From Gemmatimonadota bacterium (GTDB lineage Bacteria > Gemmatimonadota > Gemmatimonadetes > Gemmatimonadales > Gemmatimonadaceae): 57,704 bases of DNA. The notes under the pieces are model-generated. The model saw only the letters and a list, made by a program, of their open reading frames with translations. It ran no database searches and had not been told where the DNA came from. Shown here piece by piece: positions 33,385 through 41,858 of the stretch. The translations under genes were made by a program, and so were the position numbers. The number at the start of each line of letters is the position of its first letter. The stretch's first letter is position 1. The stretch is from assembly GCA_947462095.1 (NCBI GenBank), contig CANHNQ010000004.1, forward strand, positions 1-57,704, written 5' to 3'.

Positions 33385-34866
33385 ATGAGCGAACAGTCCC
33401 GTCGTGAACTCGCGCAGTTGCTCATCCCTGTGCTTCGCTGGTCGCCCTCCGGCGGCTTTGCCGACACGCGTCCGCTCATCGAACAGGCGCTCGCCCTCGG
33501 CGTGGGCGGCTTTCAGCTGGTGGGTGGCGAGCAGGATGGCGTGCGCGCGCTCGCGAAAGAACTGCAGATCAAGTCGCGGCATCCGCTGCTGATCGCGGCC
33601 GACCTGGAGCGTGGGGCTGGGCAGCAGTTCGCCGGTGCCACCGGTCTCCCACCGCTCGCGGCCATTACCTCGCTCGACGACATCGAAGCGCTGCGTCGTG
33701 CGGCGCGTCTGACAGCCCGTGAAGCGCGGACGATCGGCGTGAACTGGAATCTCGCGCCGGTGTGCGATCTCAGTCTGTTGCTCGAGAATCCGATTGTCGG
33801 TACGCGGGCGATGGGCACTGATGCGCGCAAAGTGGCGCTGCTGGTGACGGCGTGGATCGAAGCCTGTCAGGCGGAGGGGGTGCTGGCGTGTGCCAAGCAT
33901 TTTCCCGGGATGGGGCGCCTGACACGCGATCCCCACCTCGAATTGCCGGCGGTCGACACACCGGCCGATCAGCTCAAAGAGCAGGATCTGCAGCCCTTCC
34001 GGGCGGCGATCGCCGCCGGCGTGGCCAGCGTGATGACGTCGCACGCGGTGTATCCGGCGCTCGACTCGACCCGCGTCCCGGCCACGCTCTCCCGCGAGAT
34101 CCTACAGTGGCTGCTTCGGCAGCAACTGAAGTTCGAGAATCTCATCGTGGCCGACGCGATCACGATGGCGGCGGCGGTGGAGGGGCGCACACCGGCGGAG
34201 GCCGCGGTGCTCGCCGTGCGCGGTGGTTGCGACGTGCTCCTCGCCCCGGGCGATCTCGATGAGGCACTCCACGCGCTCGAACGCGCCTACGACGACGGGA
34301 CGCTCGAGCCGGAACGGGTGAAGCACTCGGTGCGGCGCCGTCTCAAGTGGGCGCAGTGGGCGTCACCGCCGAACGACTGGCGTCGCCCCAGCGGGGCCGA
34401 TACGGCGTGGGGCGCCTTGCTGGCCGACAGGGTCCTTCGCGTGGAGCATGGACCGCTCCCGCCCGTCGGTACGATCACCGAAATCGCGATCGTCGACGAC
34501 GACCACGTTCCGAACGGTCCGTCGGTCGAGCGCACGGGCCTCGCCGAAGCCATGCGTCTTGCTGGCAACGACGCGCGACTGGTCGATGCACCGACACCGG
34601 CCAGCGGGGGACCATTCGTGATCGCCCTCTTCGCCGATTACGTGGCCGGCAAGGGACGGACGACGCTGCTGCCGGAGACGGTCGCGCAGGTGCATGCCCT
34701 TGTGGCGCAGGCCGAAGCGCTGCAGCGCTCGGTGATTCTCATCGGTCTTGGCGATCCGCGCTGGGTCGCGCAGCTGCACATTACGCACCCCACGGTGCTG
34801 GCGTGGGGCGGCGATCGGGTGATGCAGCAGGCGGCCGGACGCGGTCTGCTCCGCCAGAAGAAGTGA
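33385..34866 (+). CDS. nagZ: Glycoside hydrolase family 3, NagZ-like N-acetylglucosaminidase
   Basis: 493 residues; longer than the ~340 of proteobacterial NagZ because a C-terminal extension (after about 330) is present. The TIM-barrel contains QLVGGEQ, ADLERGAGQQF, ARTIGVNWNLAPVCD, GTRAMGTD and the loop KHFPGMGRLTRDPH: the usual GHGD is GMGR here and DSH is DPH, but the Asp-His pair is kept. The nucleophile Asp lies in IVADAITMAAA. In peptidoglycan recycling this enzyme frees GlcNAc from GlcNAc-anhydroMurNAc, feeding AnmK and MurQ just upstream. No signal peptide, so cytoplasmic. The operon context supports the role; the changed residues are worth noting. Confidence 0.82.
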   Translation: MSEQSRRELAQLLIPVLRWSPSGGFADTRPLIEQALALGVGGFQLVGGEQDGVRALAKELQIKSRHPLLIAADLERGAGQQFAGATGLPPLAAITSLDDIEALRRAARLTAREARTIGVNWNLAPVCDLSLLLENPIVGTRAMGTDARKVALLVTAWIEACQAEGVLACAKHFPGMGRLTRDPHLELPAVDTPADQLKEQDLQPFRAAIAAGVASVMTSHAVYPALDSTRVPATLSREILQWLLRQQLKFENLIVADAITMAAAVEGRTPAEAAVLAVRGGCDVLLAPGDLDEALHALERAYDDGTLEPERVKHSVRRRLKWAQWASPPNDWRRPSGADTAWGALLADRVLRVEHGPLPPVGTITEIAIVDDDHVPNGPSVERTGLAEAMRLAGNDARLVDAPTPASGGPFVIALFADYVAGKGRTTLLPETVAQVHALVAQAEALQRSVILIGLGDPRWVAQLHITHPTVLAWGGDRVMQQAAGRGLLRQKK

Positions 34867-34876
34867 CCGCGAGCGG

Positions 34877-36088
34877 TTAGCCGAACAGTTCGAACAGGAA
34901 CCCGATCACGGCGACCAGTGCGATGAGGCCAAGTACCAGCAGCACTGGCTGCACCGCGCGCCGTCGTTCCGCAATCACCGGTGCCGGGGCGCCCAGTGGC
35001 GTGCGATCGCCGACCGCACGTGCGCGTTCGAACTCGGCGGCGAGACTCGCCCGCGACGGCAGCGGCGTTCCAAATGTCGGTGTCGGATCACTCTTGAACG
35101 TGGCCCGCGCGTCGCGGAGCGGCGGTGGGGGGTCACCTGCTTCGTCGTTCATCGTGCCCGCGAGCGGGAACGCGTTGTAGCCAACGGCATCGCCGTGGCC
35201 CGCGGGGGCGAGGGCGTCCCCCTCGAACCGAGCGGCGATCACCGTAATGTTGTCATGGCCACCGAGGGCGTTGGCGCGATCGATCAGCCGCGTGCAGAGC
35301 GTACGGACATCCGACTCCTCCTCGGCGGTGCGCGCAAGTTCCGACGCGCGCACCAGGCCGGAGAGCCCGTCACTGCAGAGAATCAGCGTATCGCCGCGCC
35401 GGACCTGCTGATACGTCAAATCGATCGTGACATGCGCTTCAGGGCCGAGGGCCTGCAAAATGATATTGCGGCGCTCACTGACCTCGGCTTCTTCCGCCGT
35501 CAGCTCGCCGGCTTCCACCAGTCGCTGCATGAGCGATTGGTCCTTGGTGAGCTGCTGCGCATCGCCAGCGCGCACCATGTAGGCGCGGCTGTCACCGACC
35601 TGCACCAGGAACAGGTGATCGCCGAACAATCCCGCGATCGTGGCGGTGGTCCCCATGCCACGGTGGTCTGGGTTTTCCCGGGCGTGTTGATGAATGCGCG
35701 CGTTGGCGAGCACGGTGGCGTCGCGCAGCGCCTCGGCGAACCCCACGGGAGACGGGACCGCCTCCGTCCAGCTGCGTCGCAGCGCGTCGAGCACGAGGGT
35801 ACTGGCCATGCTGCTGGCCAGTTCGCCCGACGCGGCACCGCCCATGCCGTCGGCGACGAGGAAGAGCAGCCCATGCGCGTCGGCCGTGATGTCGTGGTGC
35901 CCGTCCGCGAAGTCGAGCGTGGATCCCGATTCGAGATCGGCCACGAGGAACGTGTCCTCGTTGTGCTCCCGCGTACGTCCGACGTCGGTAAGCGCGAAGA
36001 CGCGCGCGACCACATGGTGGTCACCCGGTGATCGTTCGGTATGTGAGACGGGAGCGGTCACAGCATCAGGGAGCAGGCCGGTGCGCAC
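34877..36088 (-). CDS. PP2C-family protein phosphatase with C-terminal membrane anchor
   Basis: 403 residues. The PP2C metal-binding motifs are complete: ALTDVGRTREHNEDTF near residue 35, VADGMGG, MGTTATIAGLFGDHLFLVQVGDSRAYMV, LILCSDGLSGLV and GGHDNITVIAARF. A Pro/Ser-rich linker follows and a single membrane helix closes the protein (VLLVLGLIALVAVIGFLFELF). It removes phosphate from Ser/Thr, so it may oppose the zinc-ribbon kinase at 15.9 kb or another kinase. The start is uncertain: the GTG at 36088 gives about 25 residues before the domain. Convergent with NagZ (10 bp gap) and divergent from the amidase. Confidence 0.93.
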   Translation of the reverse strand: MRTGLLPDAVTAPVSHTERSPGDHHVVARVFALTDVGRTREHNEDTFLVADLESGSTLDFADGHHDITADAHGLLFLVADGMGGAASGELASSMASTLVLDALRRSWTEAVPSPVGFAEALRDATVLANARIHQHARENPDHRGMGTTATIAGLFGDHLFLVQVGDSRAYMVRAGDAQQLTKDQSLMQRLVEAGELTAEEAEVSERRNIILQALGPEAHVTIDLTYQQVRRGDTLILCSDGLSGLVRASELARTAEEESDVRTLCTRLIDRANALGGHDNITVIAARFEGDALAPAGHGDAVGYNAFPLAGTMNDEAGDPPPPLRDARATFKSDPTPTFGTPLPSRASLAAEFERARAVGDRTPLGAPAPVIAERRRAVQPVLLVLGLIALVAVIGFLFELFG

Positions 36089-36390
36089 AGGGGGACGGAT
36101 GTCCGTACGGACGGGAACGCCGGGAGTTGCAACCCGGCCTTCTCTGCCAGCCGCCGGCGTCAGTGCCGGTTGGGAGGCTGATGCCGGCGGCTGATCCGCA
36201 GACCGGTGTAAAATGGGGTTCGATTCACCGATGGGTCAAATCGTTCGGGGAAATTCGGTCAATTTCCTGCGTTCCCTGCGCGTTCGGGCCCGCTCGCCCC
36301 CCACCGATCGGCCGCACACCGCTCCTCGATGGCTGGACGACTGCGTCGCGGTCCGTCAGCTTCGACCAGATGACGAACTCCCCCGGAACG
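36089..36390. other. Divergent intergenic region between phosphatase and amidase genes
   Basis: 302 bp without a gene. It should hold promoters for both directions. I see a -10-like TAAAAT at 36209-36214 (no clear -35) and a 7-bp inverted repeat at 36249-36267, listed separately. A T-loop-like GGTTCGATTC at 36216-36226 is not part of a tRNA. In-frame text upstream of 36391 looks non-coding. Confidence 0.5.
36249..36267. promoter_or_regulatory. Operator-like inverted repeat GGAAATT-N5-AATTTCC
   Basis: Perfect 7-bp arms separated by CGGTC, in the divergent region about 124 bp upstream of the amidase start and 160 bp from the phosphatase start. AT-rich arms in a GC-rich setting and two-fold symmetry suggest a binding site for a dimeric regulator. 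No T tract follows, so it is not a terminator. Confidence 0.45.
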
Positions 36391-38280
36391 ATGACCATGC
36401 CGAGCTCGCTGCGGCTGTTGTGTGCGGCGCTCGTGCTGAGCGCCTGCGCCCGTCCGACGCCACCGGTGGCGCCGCCACGACCGCTGGTGACGCCACCGAC
36501 GATCGTCGCGGGGTTGCCGGCGGTCCCGGAGGTACGTGGGGCGCCAATCGACGTGCGGGTACGCTACCCGGCGGACAACCAGCTGCTCACCAGCCGTGAT
36601 TCGAACTTCGTACTGGGGAGCCTCGGCAGCGGCGACGTGTCGCTCGCGATCAACGGTCAGGCGGTCGCTGTCGCGCCGAACGGGGCGTTTCTGGCGTGGC
36701 TGCCCAATCCGCCGGCTGGCGCATTGCGCTACGAGTTGGTGGTGGCGCGCGCGGCGGACACGGTCCGCCGCACCGTGCGGGTGCGGCTTCCGGTGCGCAC
36801 GCCGTTGGCTGGCACCGGCACGCTGCGGGTGGACAGCAACTCGGTGTTACCGGTACGTGGCCTGTGGGCGCGGCGCGACGAGTACGTGAGGGTGAGTCTG
36901 CGGGCACCGGCGAACGCGATCGTGATGGTGCAAGGGCGCGACAGCGTGTTGCGGCCGATGGTGCGCGGCAACGGACTCGTGGCGGCACCGACCGACGCGA
37001 ACGGCGACGACATGGCGTCGGTGTTTGCCACCGACATTGCCGCGCCTCTGCTGGCCGACAGTGTCCGCGCGCCGCGCCTGCTGGCTACTCGTGGCAGCGA
37101 CACGGTGCGACTGCGCGTCCCGCTGGTGCGGGTGTTGCCGGTGGATACGCGTGTGCTGGCGATGCTGCGCAGCCCCTCCACGGTTGGCAGCGATACCGAC
37201 CGCGTGGTCAATGCGCGCACGATCGTGGACGGTACGTATAAGTGGATGCTGCTGAACGGCACGGTCGTGGAAGTCACTGGGCGTCAGCAGGGGTACACGC
37301 GCATCCGTCTTGATGGCACGCTGGATGTGTGGGTGGACAGCGACGACCTGGCCCTGTTGCCCGAGGGGACCGCGATGCCGCGCCGGGTGACGGGCGGTTT
37401 CCGCGTGACCCCCAGCGCGGAGTGGGTCGACGTGGCGATTGGCACCGGCGATCGCCCGGCCCATCTCGTGGAACCCGATGGACGCACGTTGGTGCTCACG
37501 TTGTACGGCGTGCAGGCCAACCCGGAGATCTCGCCGATCTTCGGCAACGATACGCTGGTGCGTCGCATCAGCTGGGATCAGGTCACGAGCGACCGCGTGC
37601 GGATCACGCTGACGCTGTCACAGCCGGTGTTCGGCTGGCAATCGATCTGGGATGAGAGTCGTCGGCAGTTCGTGCTGCGGGTACGCCGCCCGCCGCTGAT
37701 CGATGCGGCCGATCCGCTGCGGGGGCTCACGATTGCCGTCGATCCGGGGCATCCGCCTGCCGGTGCGACGGGGCCGACCGGTCTGTATGAAGGCGATGCC
37801 GTGTTTCCGGTGGGGGAGCAGGTCGCGCAACTGCTGCGGGCGCGTGGCGCCATGGTCGTGATGACGCGCACATCGCTCGCGCCGGTGGGACTGACCGAGC
37901 GCGGCGTCACGGCACGTCGCGCCAACGCGCATGCGTTCATCTCGGTGCACCTGAATGCGCTGCCGGACGGCGTGAATCCCTTCACCGCCAATGGCACGAG
38001 CACACTCTTCTACCACCAGAACAGCGAGCCGTTGGCGCGTCCGGTGCAGGAGGAACTCATGAAGCGTTTCGGACTGCGCGATCTGGGCGTGCATTACCAG
38101 AACCTGGCCGTCGCCCGTCCCACGTGGTACCCGTCGGCGCTGGCGGAGGGATTGTTCCTGATGCTGCCGGAGCAGGAAGCAGCGATGCGTGATGCCGGCT
38201 TCCAGCGGAAGTACGCCGAGGCGCTCGTGGCGGGGCTCGAGCGCTACTTCCGGATCTTTGCGCCCGTGCTGCAGCCGTGA
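36391..38280 (+). CDS. N-acetylmuramoyl-L-alanine amidase (Amidase_3), lipoprotein
   Basis: 629 residues. Signal with lipobox LSAC (Cys19), placing it at a membrane facing the periplasm. The N-terminal two thirds contain Ig-like and SH3-like parts (VRVRYPADNQLLTSRDSNFVLGSLGSGDVSLAINGQ; GTVVEVTGRQQGYTRIRLDGTLDVWV) and an AMIN-like region. The C-terminal zinc amidase is complete: VDPGHPP, the Glu in GLYEGDAVF, SVHLNA and LAEGLFLMLPEQ. It cuts the bond between MurNAc and the peptide. The ATG at 36391 gives a compact lipoprotein signal; one at 36370 adds seven residues. Its TGA overlaps the GTG start of the next gene. Confidence 0.92.
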   Translation: MTMPSSLRLLCAALVLSACARPTPPVAPPRPLVTPPTIVAGLPAVPEVRGAPIDVRVRYPADNQLLTSRDSNFVLGSLGSGDVSLAINGQAVAVAPNGAFLAWLPNPPAGALRYELVVARAADTVRRTVRVRLPVRTPLAGTGTLRVDSNSVLPVRGLWARRDEYVRVSLRAPANAIVMVQGRDSVLRPMVRGNGLVAAPTDANGDDMASVFATDIAAPLLADSVRAPRLLATRGSDTVRLRVPLVRVLPVDTRVLAMLRSPSTVGSDTDRVVNARTIVDGTYKWMLLNGTVVEVTGRQQGYTRIRLDGTLDVWVDSDDLALLPEGTAMPRRVTGGFRVTPSAEWVDVAIGTGDRPAHLVEPDGRTLVLTLYGVQANPEISPIFGNDTLVRRISWDQVTSDRVRITLTLSQPVFGWQSIWDESRRQFVLRVRRPPLIDAADPLRGLTIAVDPGHPPAGATGPTGLYEGDAVFPVGEQVAQLLRARGAMVVMTRTSLAPVGLTERGVTARRANAHAFISVHLNALPDGVNPFTANGTSTLFYHQNSEPLARPVQEELMKRFGLRDLGVHYQNLAVARPTWYPSALAEGLFLMLPEQEAAMRDAGFQRKYAEALVAGLERYFRIFAPVLQP

Positions 38281-41200
38281 TACGGACGATGCGTGCGATG
38301 CGAGGACTTCTGGTACGCACGGTGATGCCGCTGTGCCTGCTGCTGTGCCTGCTGCTGTGCCTGCTGCTGGCGATCGCGCCAGCGGCCGACGCACAGGTTG
38401 ATCCGCGCGGTGCCATGCGTACCATCGCCATGCCGCATTTCCGCGTGCACTTCCGCCCCGATCAGGAAGCCCTGGCGCGTCGCGCGGCCTTCCTGGCGGA
38501 GACCGCCTACGCGCAGTTATCGCGTGAATTGGCGCCGCCGGCGGGTCCGGTGGATCTGCTCATTGCCGACAACGTAGACGCGAGCAACGGCTACGCGCAG
38601 GTGTTCCCGACCAATCGCGTGGTGGTCTACGCCGTGCCGCCGATCGCGCTGCGCGAATTGCGCTTTCATGACGAATGGCTGCGCCTGGTGATCACCCACG
38701 AGATGGCGCACATCTTTCAGATCGACCGCGCGCGGGGGGCGTGGGCGTTGGGGCGTGCGGTGTTCGGCCGGAATCCGCTGTTCTTTCCGAATGCGTTGAC
38801 GCCGAGCTGGGTGAAGGAAGGATTGGCGGTGCACTACGAGTCGAAGCTCACGGGGAGCGGGCGCAGCCTAGGCACCGACTTTTCGATGATTGCGCGCACG
38901 GCGGTTCGCGATGCATTCGTGCCGGGGCCGCAGCGGTGGAGTCTGTCCACGTCGCAGTTTCCCGGCGGGCAAACCGCCTATGGCTGGGGAACGCTGTTGA
39001 TGAATGAATCGGCGCGGCAGCGCGACGGCGGCATGCGGCGCTACGTGGATATCACGGCGGCGAACGTGGTGCCCTTTCTGCTGAGCCGGAACAGTCGGCA
39101 GGCATTCGGTGCGTCGTTCGACCGCCTGTTGGCGCGCATGACCGATTCGCTGCGACGCGCGACTGTCGCGCTGCCGGGCGACAGCCTGTGGCATGCGGTA
39201 AGCGCCAATGGATGGTACGCCGCTGCGCCGCGTTGGGTGGGCACCGATTCGATCGTCTGGAGCGCGAGCAACGGGCGCGACGTGACCGGGCTGTTTATCG
39301 CAGCGGCTGGTGGAACCGACGTGGGTAAACCACGCCGCCTCGCGTGGCGCAACACGCTCGACGTGAATGCTCCCGTGCCCGGCGACAGCAGCGGTACGAT
39401 GGTGTTCGCGCAGTCGGAGCGCTTGGATCCGTATGTCGTGCGCTCGGATCTGTATCGCTCACGCGGAGCGGATCGCCGCGCGGAGTCACGATTGACCAAA
39501 GGCGCCCGGCTGTCGCAGCCCGATGTGCGCGCCGATGGCAGTATCGTGGCGGTCCAACTCGGCGCCGATCGGACGCGCTTGGTGCGGGTGAGTGCGACGG
39601 GCGGGAGCATCGTGCCGATCACGCCCGACATGCCGTCGGAGCGATGGGCCGAGCCGCGCTGGTCGCCCGACGGACAGCGCATCGCGGCCGTGCAGCTGCT
39701 GTCCACCGGCGAGCAGCGCGTGGTGGTGATGGATGTGAGTGGCGATCTCCAGATCGCGGTGGCGGGAGCCCGCGGGGTCTTCGCGAGTCCGAGCTTCACG
39801 CCCGATGGCACGCGGCTGGTGTGGGTGAGCGATCGCAGCGGGCGCTCGCAGCTCGAGACGGCGCCGATCGCGGCACCTGGAGCGCCAGTCGACACGATGC
39901 GCTGGCGCGAGGAGCGCGATGATGTGCGCATGGCATCGTCGGTGAGCAGCGGTGTGTTCGATCCCACGGTGTCGCCCGACGGCCGGCGCGTGGCGGCGTT
40001 GTTCTATCGCGCCGATGGGTATCACGTGTCGTGGGCACCACTCGACACCGCCGGCGCGATCGCCCGCTCCACGTGGTACCCGCGCCAGAACGCGACCGAT
40101 ATCTCGGCGCCGAATGTGGCCGACTTGGGTGGTCGCGCGTCGTCGGCCGTGGCCACGCGATACGCACCGCTGCGTCAGCTGGTGCCGCGCTACTGGATGC
40201 CGCTGGTCGGCGAAGGGCGCAACGGTGCCGCGACGTACGGCGCGTCCACCAGTGGCGTCGACATTCTGGGGCGCCATTCGTGGACGGCCAACGCCCTGGT
40301 GGAGCCGCAGCGGCGCGAGACGGATGCGTTCGCGTCGTATCGCTACGCGGGGCTCGGCATTCAGTTGCTCGACGTGTCGGCGCAGCAGGAGTGGGATGGT
40401 ACGTTTCGCGCGGCGAACGACTCGGGGACCACGCTGGGATTCATTGCGCGGCGTCGCCGATTCGTGACGGGATCGAGCACGTGGCGCCTCCCGCGCGTGC
40501 GTCGCTCGGTGAGTGTCACCCTCGGTGCGCAGTACGAATTGCGTGATTTCACGAGCGATGTGGATTCGGCGCTCGGCCCACCGAATTCCCTGCTGCGCAC
40601 CGGCACGCGCTACGGGTCGTTCTTCGCGAACGGCAGCCTGAGCACGGCGCGCCTTGGCCTTCGCGGCATCTCGGTGGAGGAAGGCTTCACGCTGAGTGGC
40701 AGCACGGCGTACCGCTGGCGCGAGAACGATCCCACCGCGTCGGGCGCGTGGCGCTCGGTGGCCGGGATGCGACACTACCTGCCGCTCGACCTGCCGGGCT
40801 TCTCGCGTCATGTGATCGCCACGCGCGCCACGATGGGCGTGGCCCAGCAATCGTCGACCACCGAGTTCAGCGTGGGCGGCACGAGCGGGCAGTCGGCCGA
40901 GTTGCTGCCGGGGGTGGTGATCGGCGATCCGTCGCGCACCTTCTCGTTGCGTGGCGTGGCACCGGGCACGCAGCGTGGTGTGCGCGCGTTGGCGGGCGGC
41001 GTGGAGTATCGCGCGCCGTTGGTGCTGTTCCGGCGGTTGCCGAGTCCGTTCACGCTGTTCGTGGATCGGATGTCGGTGACGCTGTTCAGCGATGGGGCGC
41101 GGGCGTGGTGTCCGGGCGCGTTGGCGCGGTCGGCGAACGTGGTGTGCGAGCGACCGGGCGAGCGCGACGGGTGGCTGGCGTCGGCCGGTGCGGAGTTGGT

Positions 41201-41327
41201 GGTGGATCTGGCGGTGCAGTACGACACGCCGTATCGGCTGCGCATCGGCGCGGCGGCGCCTTATGTGGCCCCGCGGGATGTGTCGCGCGGCGGCGCGTTC
41301 TACGTGACGTTGGGCGGATACTTCTGA
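38277..41327 (+). CDS. Chimeric exoprotein: gluzincin-type metalloprotease, TolB-like propeller, beta-barrel
   Basis: 1016 residues. A leucine-rich signal peptide (residues 1-40) ends near ADAQ. A metalloprotease part follows with HEMAH (141-145) and a downstream Glu in WVKEGLAVHYES (Glu181), the peptidase-MA arrangement. The middle carries WD40/TolB-type blades (WSPDGQRIAAVQL, FTPDGTRLVWVSD, VSPDGRRVAALFY). The C-terminal ~400 residues are alternating strands ending in YVTLGGYF, with a terminal Phe, which is what an outer-membrane barrel shows. So protease, propeller and membrane anchor are fused. GTG start overlapping the amidase stop by 4 bp: co-translated. Substrate unknown. Confidence 0.85.
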   Translation: MIRTMRAMRGLLVRTVMPLCLLLCLLLCLLLAIAPAADAQVDPRGAMRTIAMPHFRVHFRPDQEALARRAAFLAETAYAQLSRELAPPAGPVDLLIADNVDASNGYAQVFPTNRVVVYAVPPIALRELRFHDEWLRLVITHEMAHIFQIDRARGAWALGRAVFGRNPLFFPNALTPSWVKEGLAVHYESKLTGSGRSLGTDFSMIARTAVRDAFVPGPQRWSLSTSQFPGGQTAYGWGTLLMNESARQRDGGMRRYVDITAANVVPFLLSRNSRQAFGASFDRLLARMTDSLRRATVALPGDSLWHAVSANGWYAAAPRWVGTDSIVWSASNGRDVTGLFIAAAGGTDVGKPRRLAWRNTLDVNAPVPGDSSGTMVFAQSERLDPYVVRSDLYRSRGADRRAESRLTKGARLSQPDVRADGSIVAVQLGADRTRLVRVSATGGSIVPITPDMPSERWAEPRWSPDGQRIAAVQLLSTGEQRVVVMDVSGDLQIAVAGARGVFASPSFTPDGTRLVWVSDRSGRSQLETAPIAAPGAPVDTMRWREERDDVRMASSVSSGVFDPTVSPDGRRVAALFYRADGYHVSWAPLDTAGAIARSTWYPRQNATDISAPNVADLGGRASSAVATRYAPLRQLVPRYWMPLVGEGRNGAATYGASTSGVDILGRHSWTANALVEPQRRETDAFASYRYAGLGIQLLDVSAQQEWDGTFRAANDSGTTLGFIARRRRFVTGSSTWRLPRVRRSVSVTLGAQYELRDFTSDVDSALGPPNSLLRTGTRYGSFFANGSLSTARLGLRGISVEEGFTLSGSTAYRWRENDPTASGAWRSVAGMRHYLPLDLPGFSRHVIATRATMGVAQQSSTTEFSVGGTSGQSAELLPGVVIGDPSRTFSLRGVAPGTQRGVRALAGGVEYRAPLVLFRRLPSPFTLFVDRMSVTLFSDGARAWCPGALARSANVVCERPGERDGWLASAGAELVVDLAVQYDTPYRLRIGAAAPYVAPRDVSRGGAFYVTLGGYF
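38331..38366 (+). repeat. Three 12-bp tandem repeats inside a signal peptide
   Basis: CTGTGCCTGCTG three times without a mismatch, in frame, coding LCLL repeats in the hydrophobic core of the signal peptide of the preceding chimeric protein. Copy-number change would keep the frame but lengthen or shorten the core by four residues. Confidence 0.92.
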
Positions 41328-41340
41328 GTACGCCGTACTC
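41326..41340 (+). terminator. Small hairpin overlapping the stop of the barrel-protease gene
   Basis: GAGTAC-GCC-GTACTC is a perfect 6-bp stem with a 3-base loop that begins within the stop codon of the upstream gene. The following bases are only moderately T-rich (TTCCTCCTT), so this is a weak terminator candidate at best. Confidence 0.3.
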
Positions 41341-41366
41341 GTTCCTCCTTACCCCATACTGTTTCT

Positions 41367-41858
41367 ATGTCAGCATTCTGGATTCATTCGACCGCCGTCG
41401 TGATCGGTGACGTGTCCCTGGCGGATGACGTGAGCGTGTGGCCGACGGCGGTAATCCGCGGCGATGTGGAGCGGATCGAGATTGGGGCGCGCAGCAACGT
41501 TCAGGACGGGGCCGTGCTGCACGCGGATCCGGGGAAGCCGACGATTGTAGGGGAGGATTGTGTGATCGGGCACCGGGCGGTGGTGCATGGCACCGTGCTC
41601 GAGGACGGGGTGCTGGTGGGGATGGGGGCGATTCTCCTCAACAACGTGCGGGTCGGGCGGGGGAGCATCATTGCCGCCGGGGCGGTGGTTACGGAGGGGA
41701 CGCAGGTGCCGCCGGGGTCGTTGGTGGTGGGGGTGCCGGGGAAGGTGGTGCGGCAGTTGAGCGCGGCGCAGCAGGCCGGGACGCTGGACAACGCGGCGCG
41801 GTATGTGGCGCTCAAAGAGGTGCACCGGAGCGGGTCAATGCCACGGCGCGAGTCGTGA
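41367..41858 (+). CDS. Gamma-class carbonic anhydrase family protein
   Basis: 163 residues, left-handed beta-helix with hexapeptide repeats. The three zinc His are in place: His52 (LHADPG), His69 and His74 (GHRAVVHG). Other family residues, such as RGD (31-33) and NVQDG, are present. Such proteins hydrate CO2 or serve as acetyltransferase-like scaffolds; some are inactive, and this cannot be told here. No Shine-Dalgarno is seen. Starts 39 bp after the barrel-protease. Confidence 0.92.
   Translation: MSAFWIHSTAVVIGDVSLADDVSVWPTAVIRGDVERIEIGARSNVQDGAVLHADPGKPTIVGEDCVIGHRAVVHGTVLEDGVLVGMGAILLNNVRVGRGSIIAAGAVVTEGTQVPPGSLVVGVPGKVVRQLSAAQQAGTLDNAARYVALKEVHRSGSMPRRES

Noticed and set aside
36216-36226. 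tRNA T-loop (GGTTCGATTC)
   Set aside because: The flanking bases do not form a T stem, acceptor stem or anticodon arm.
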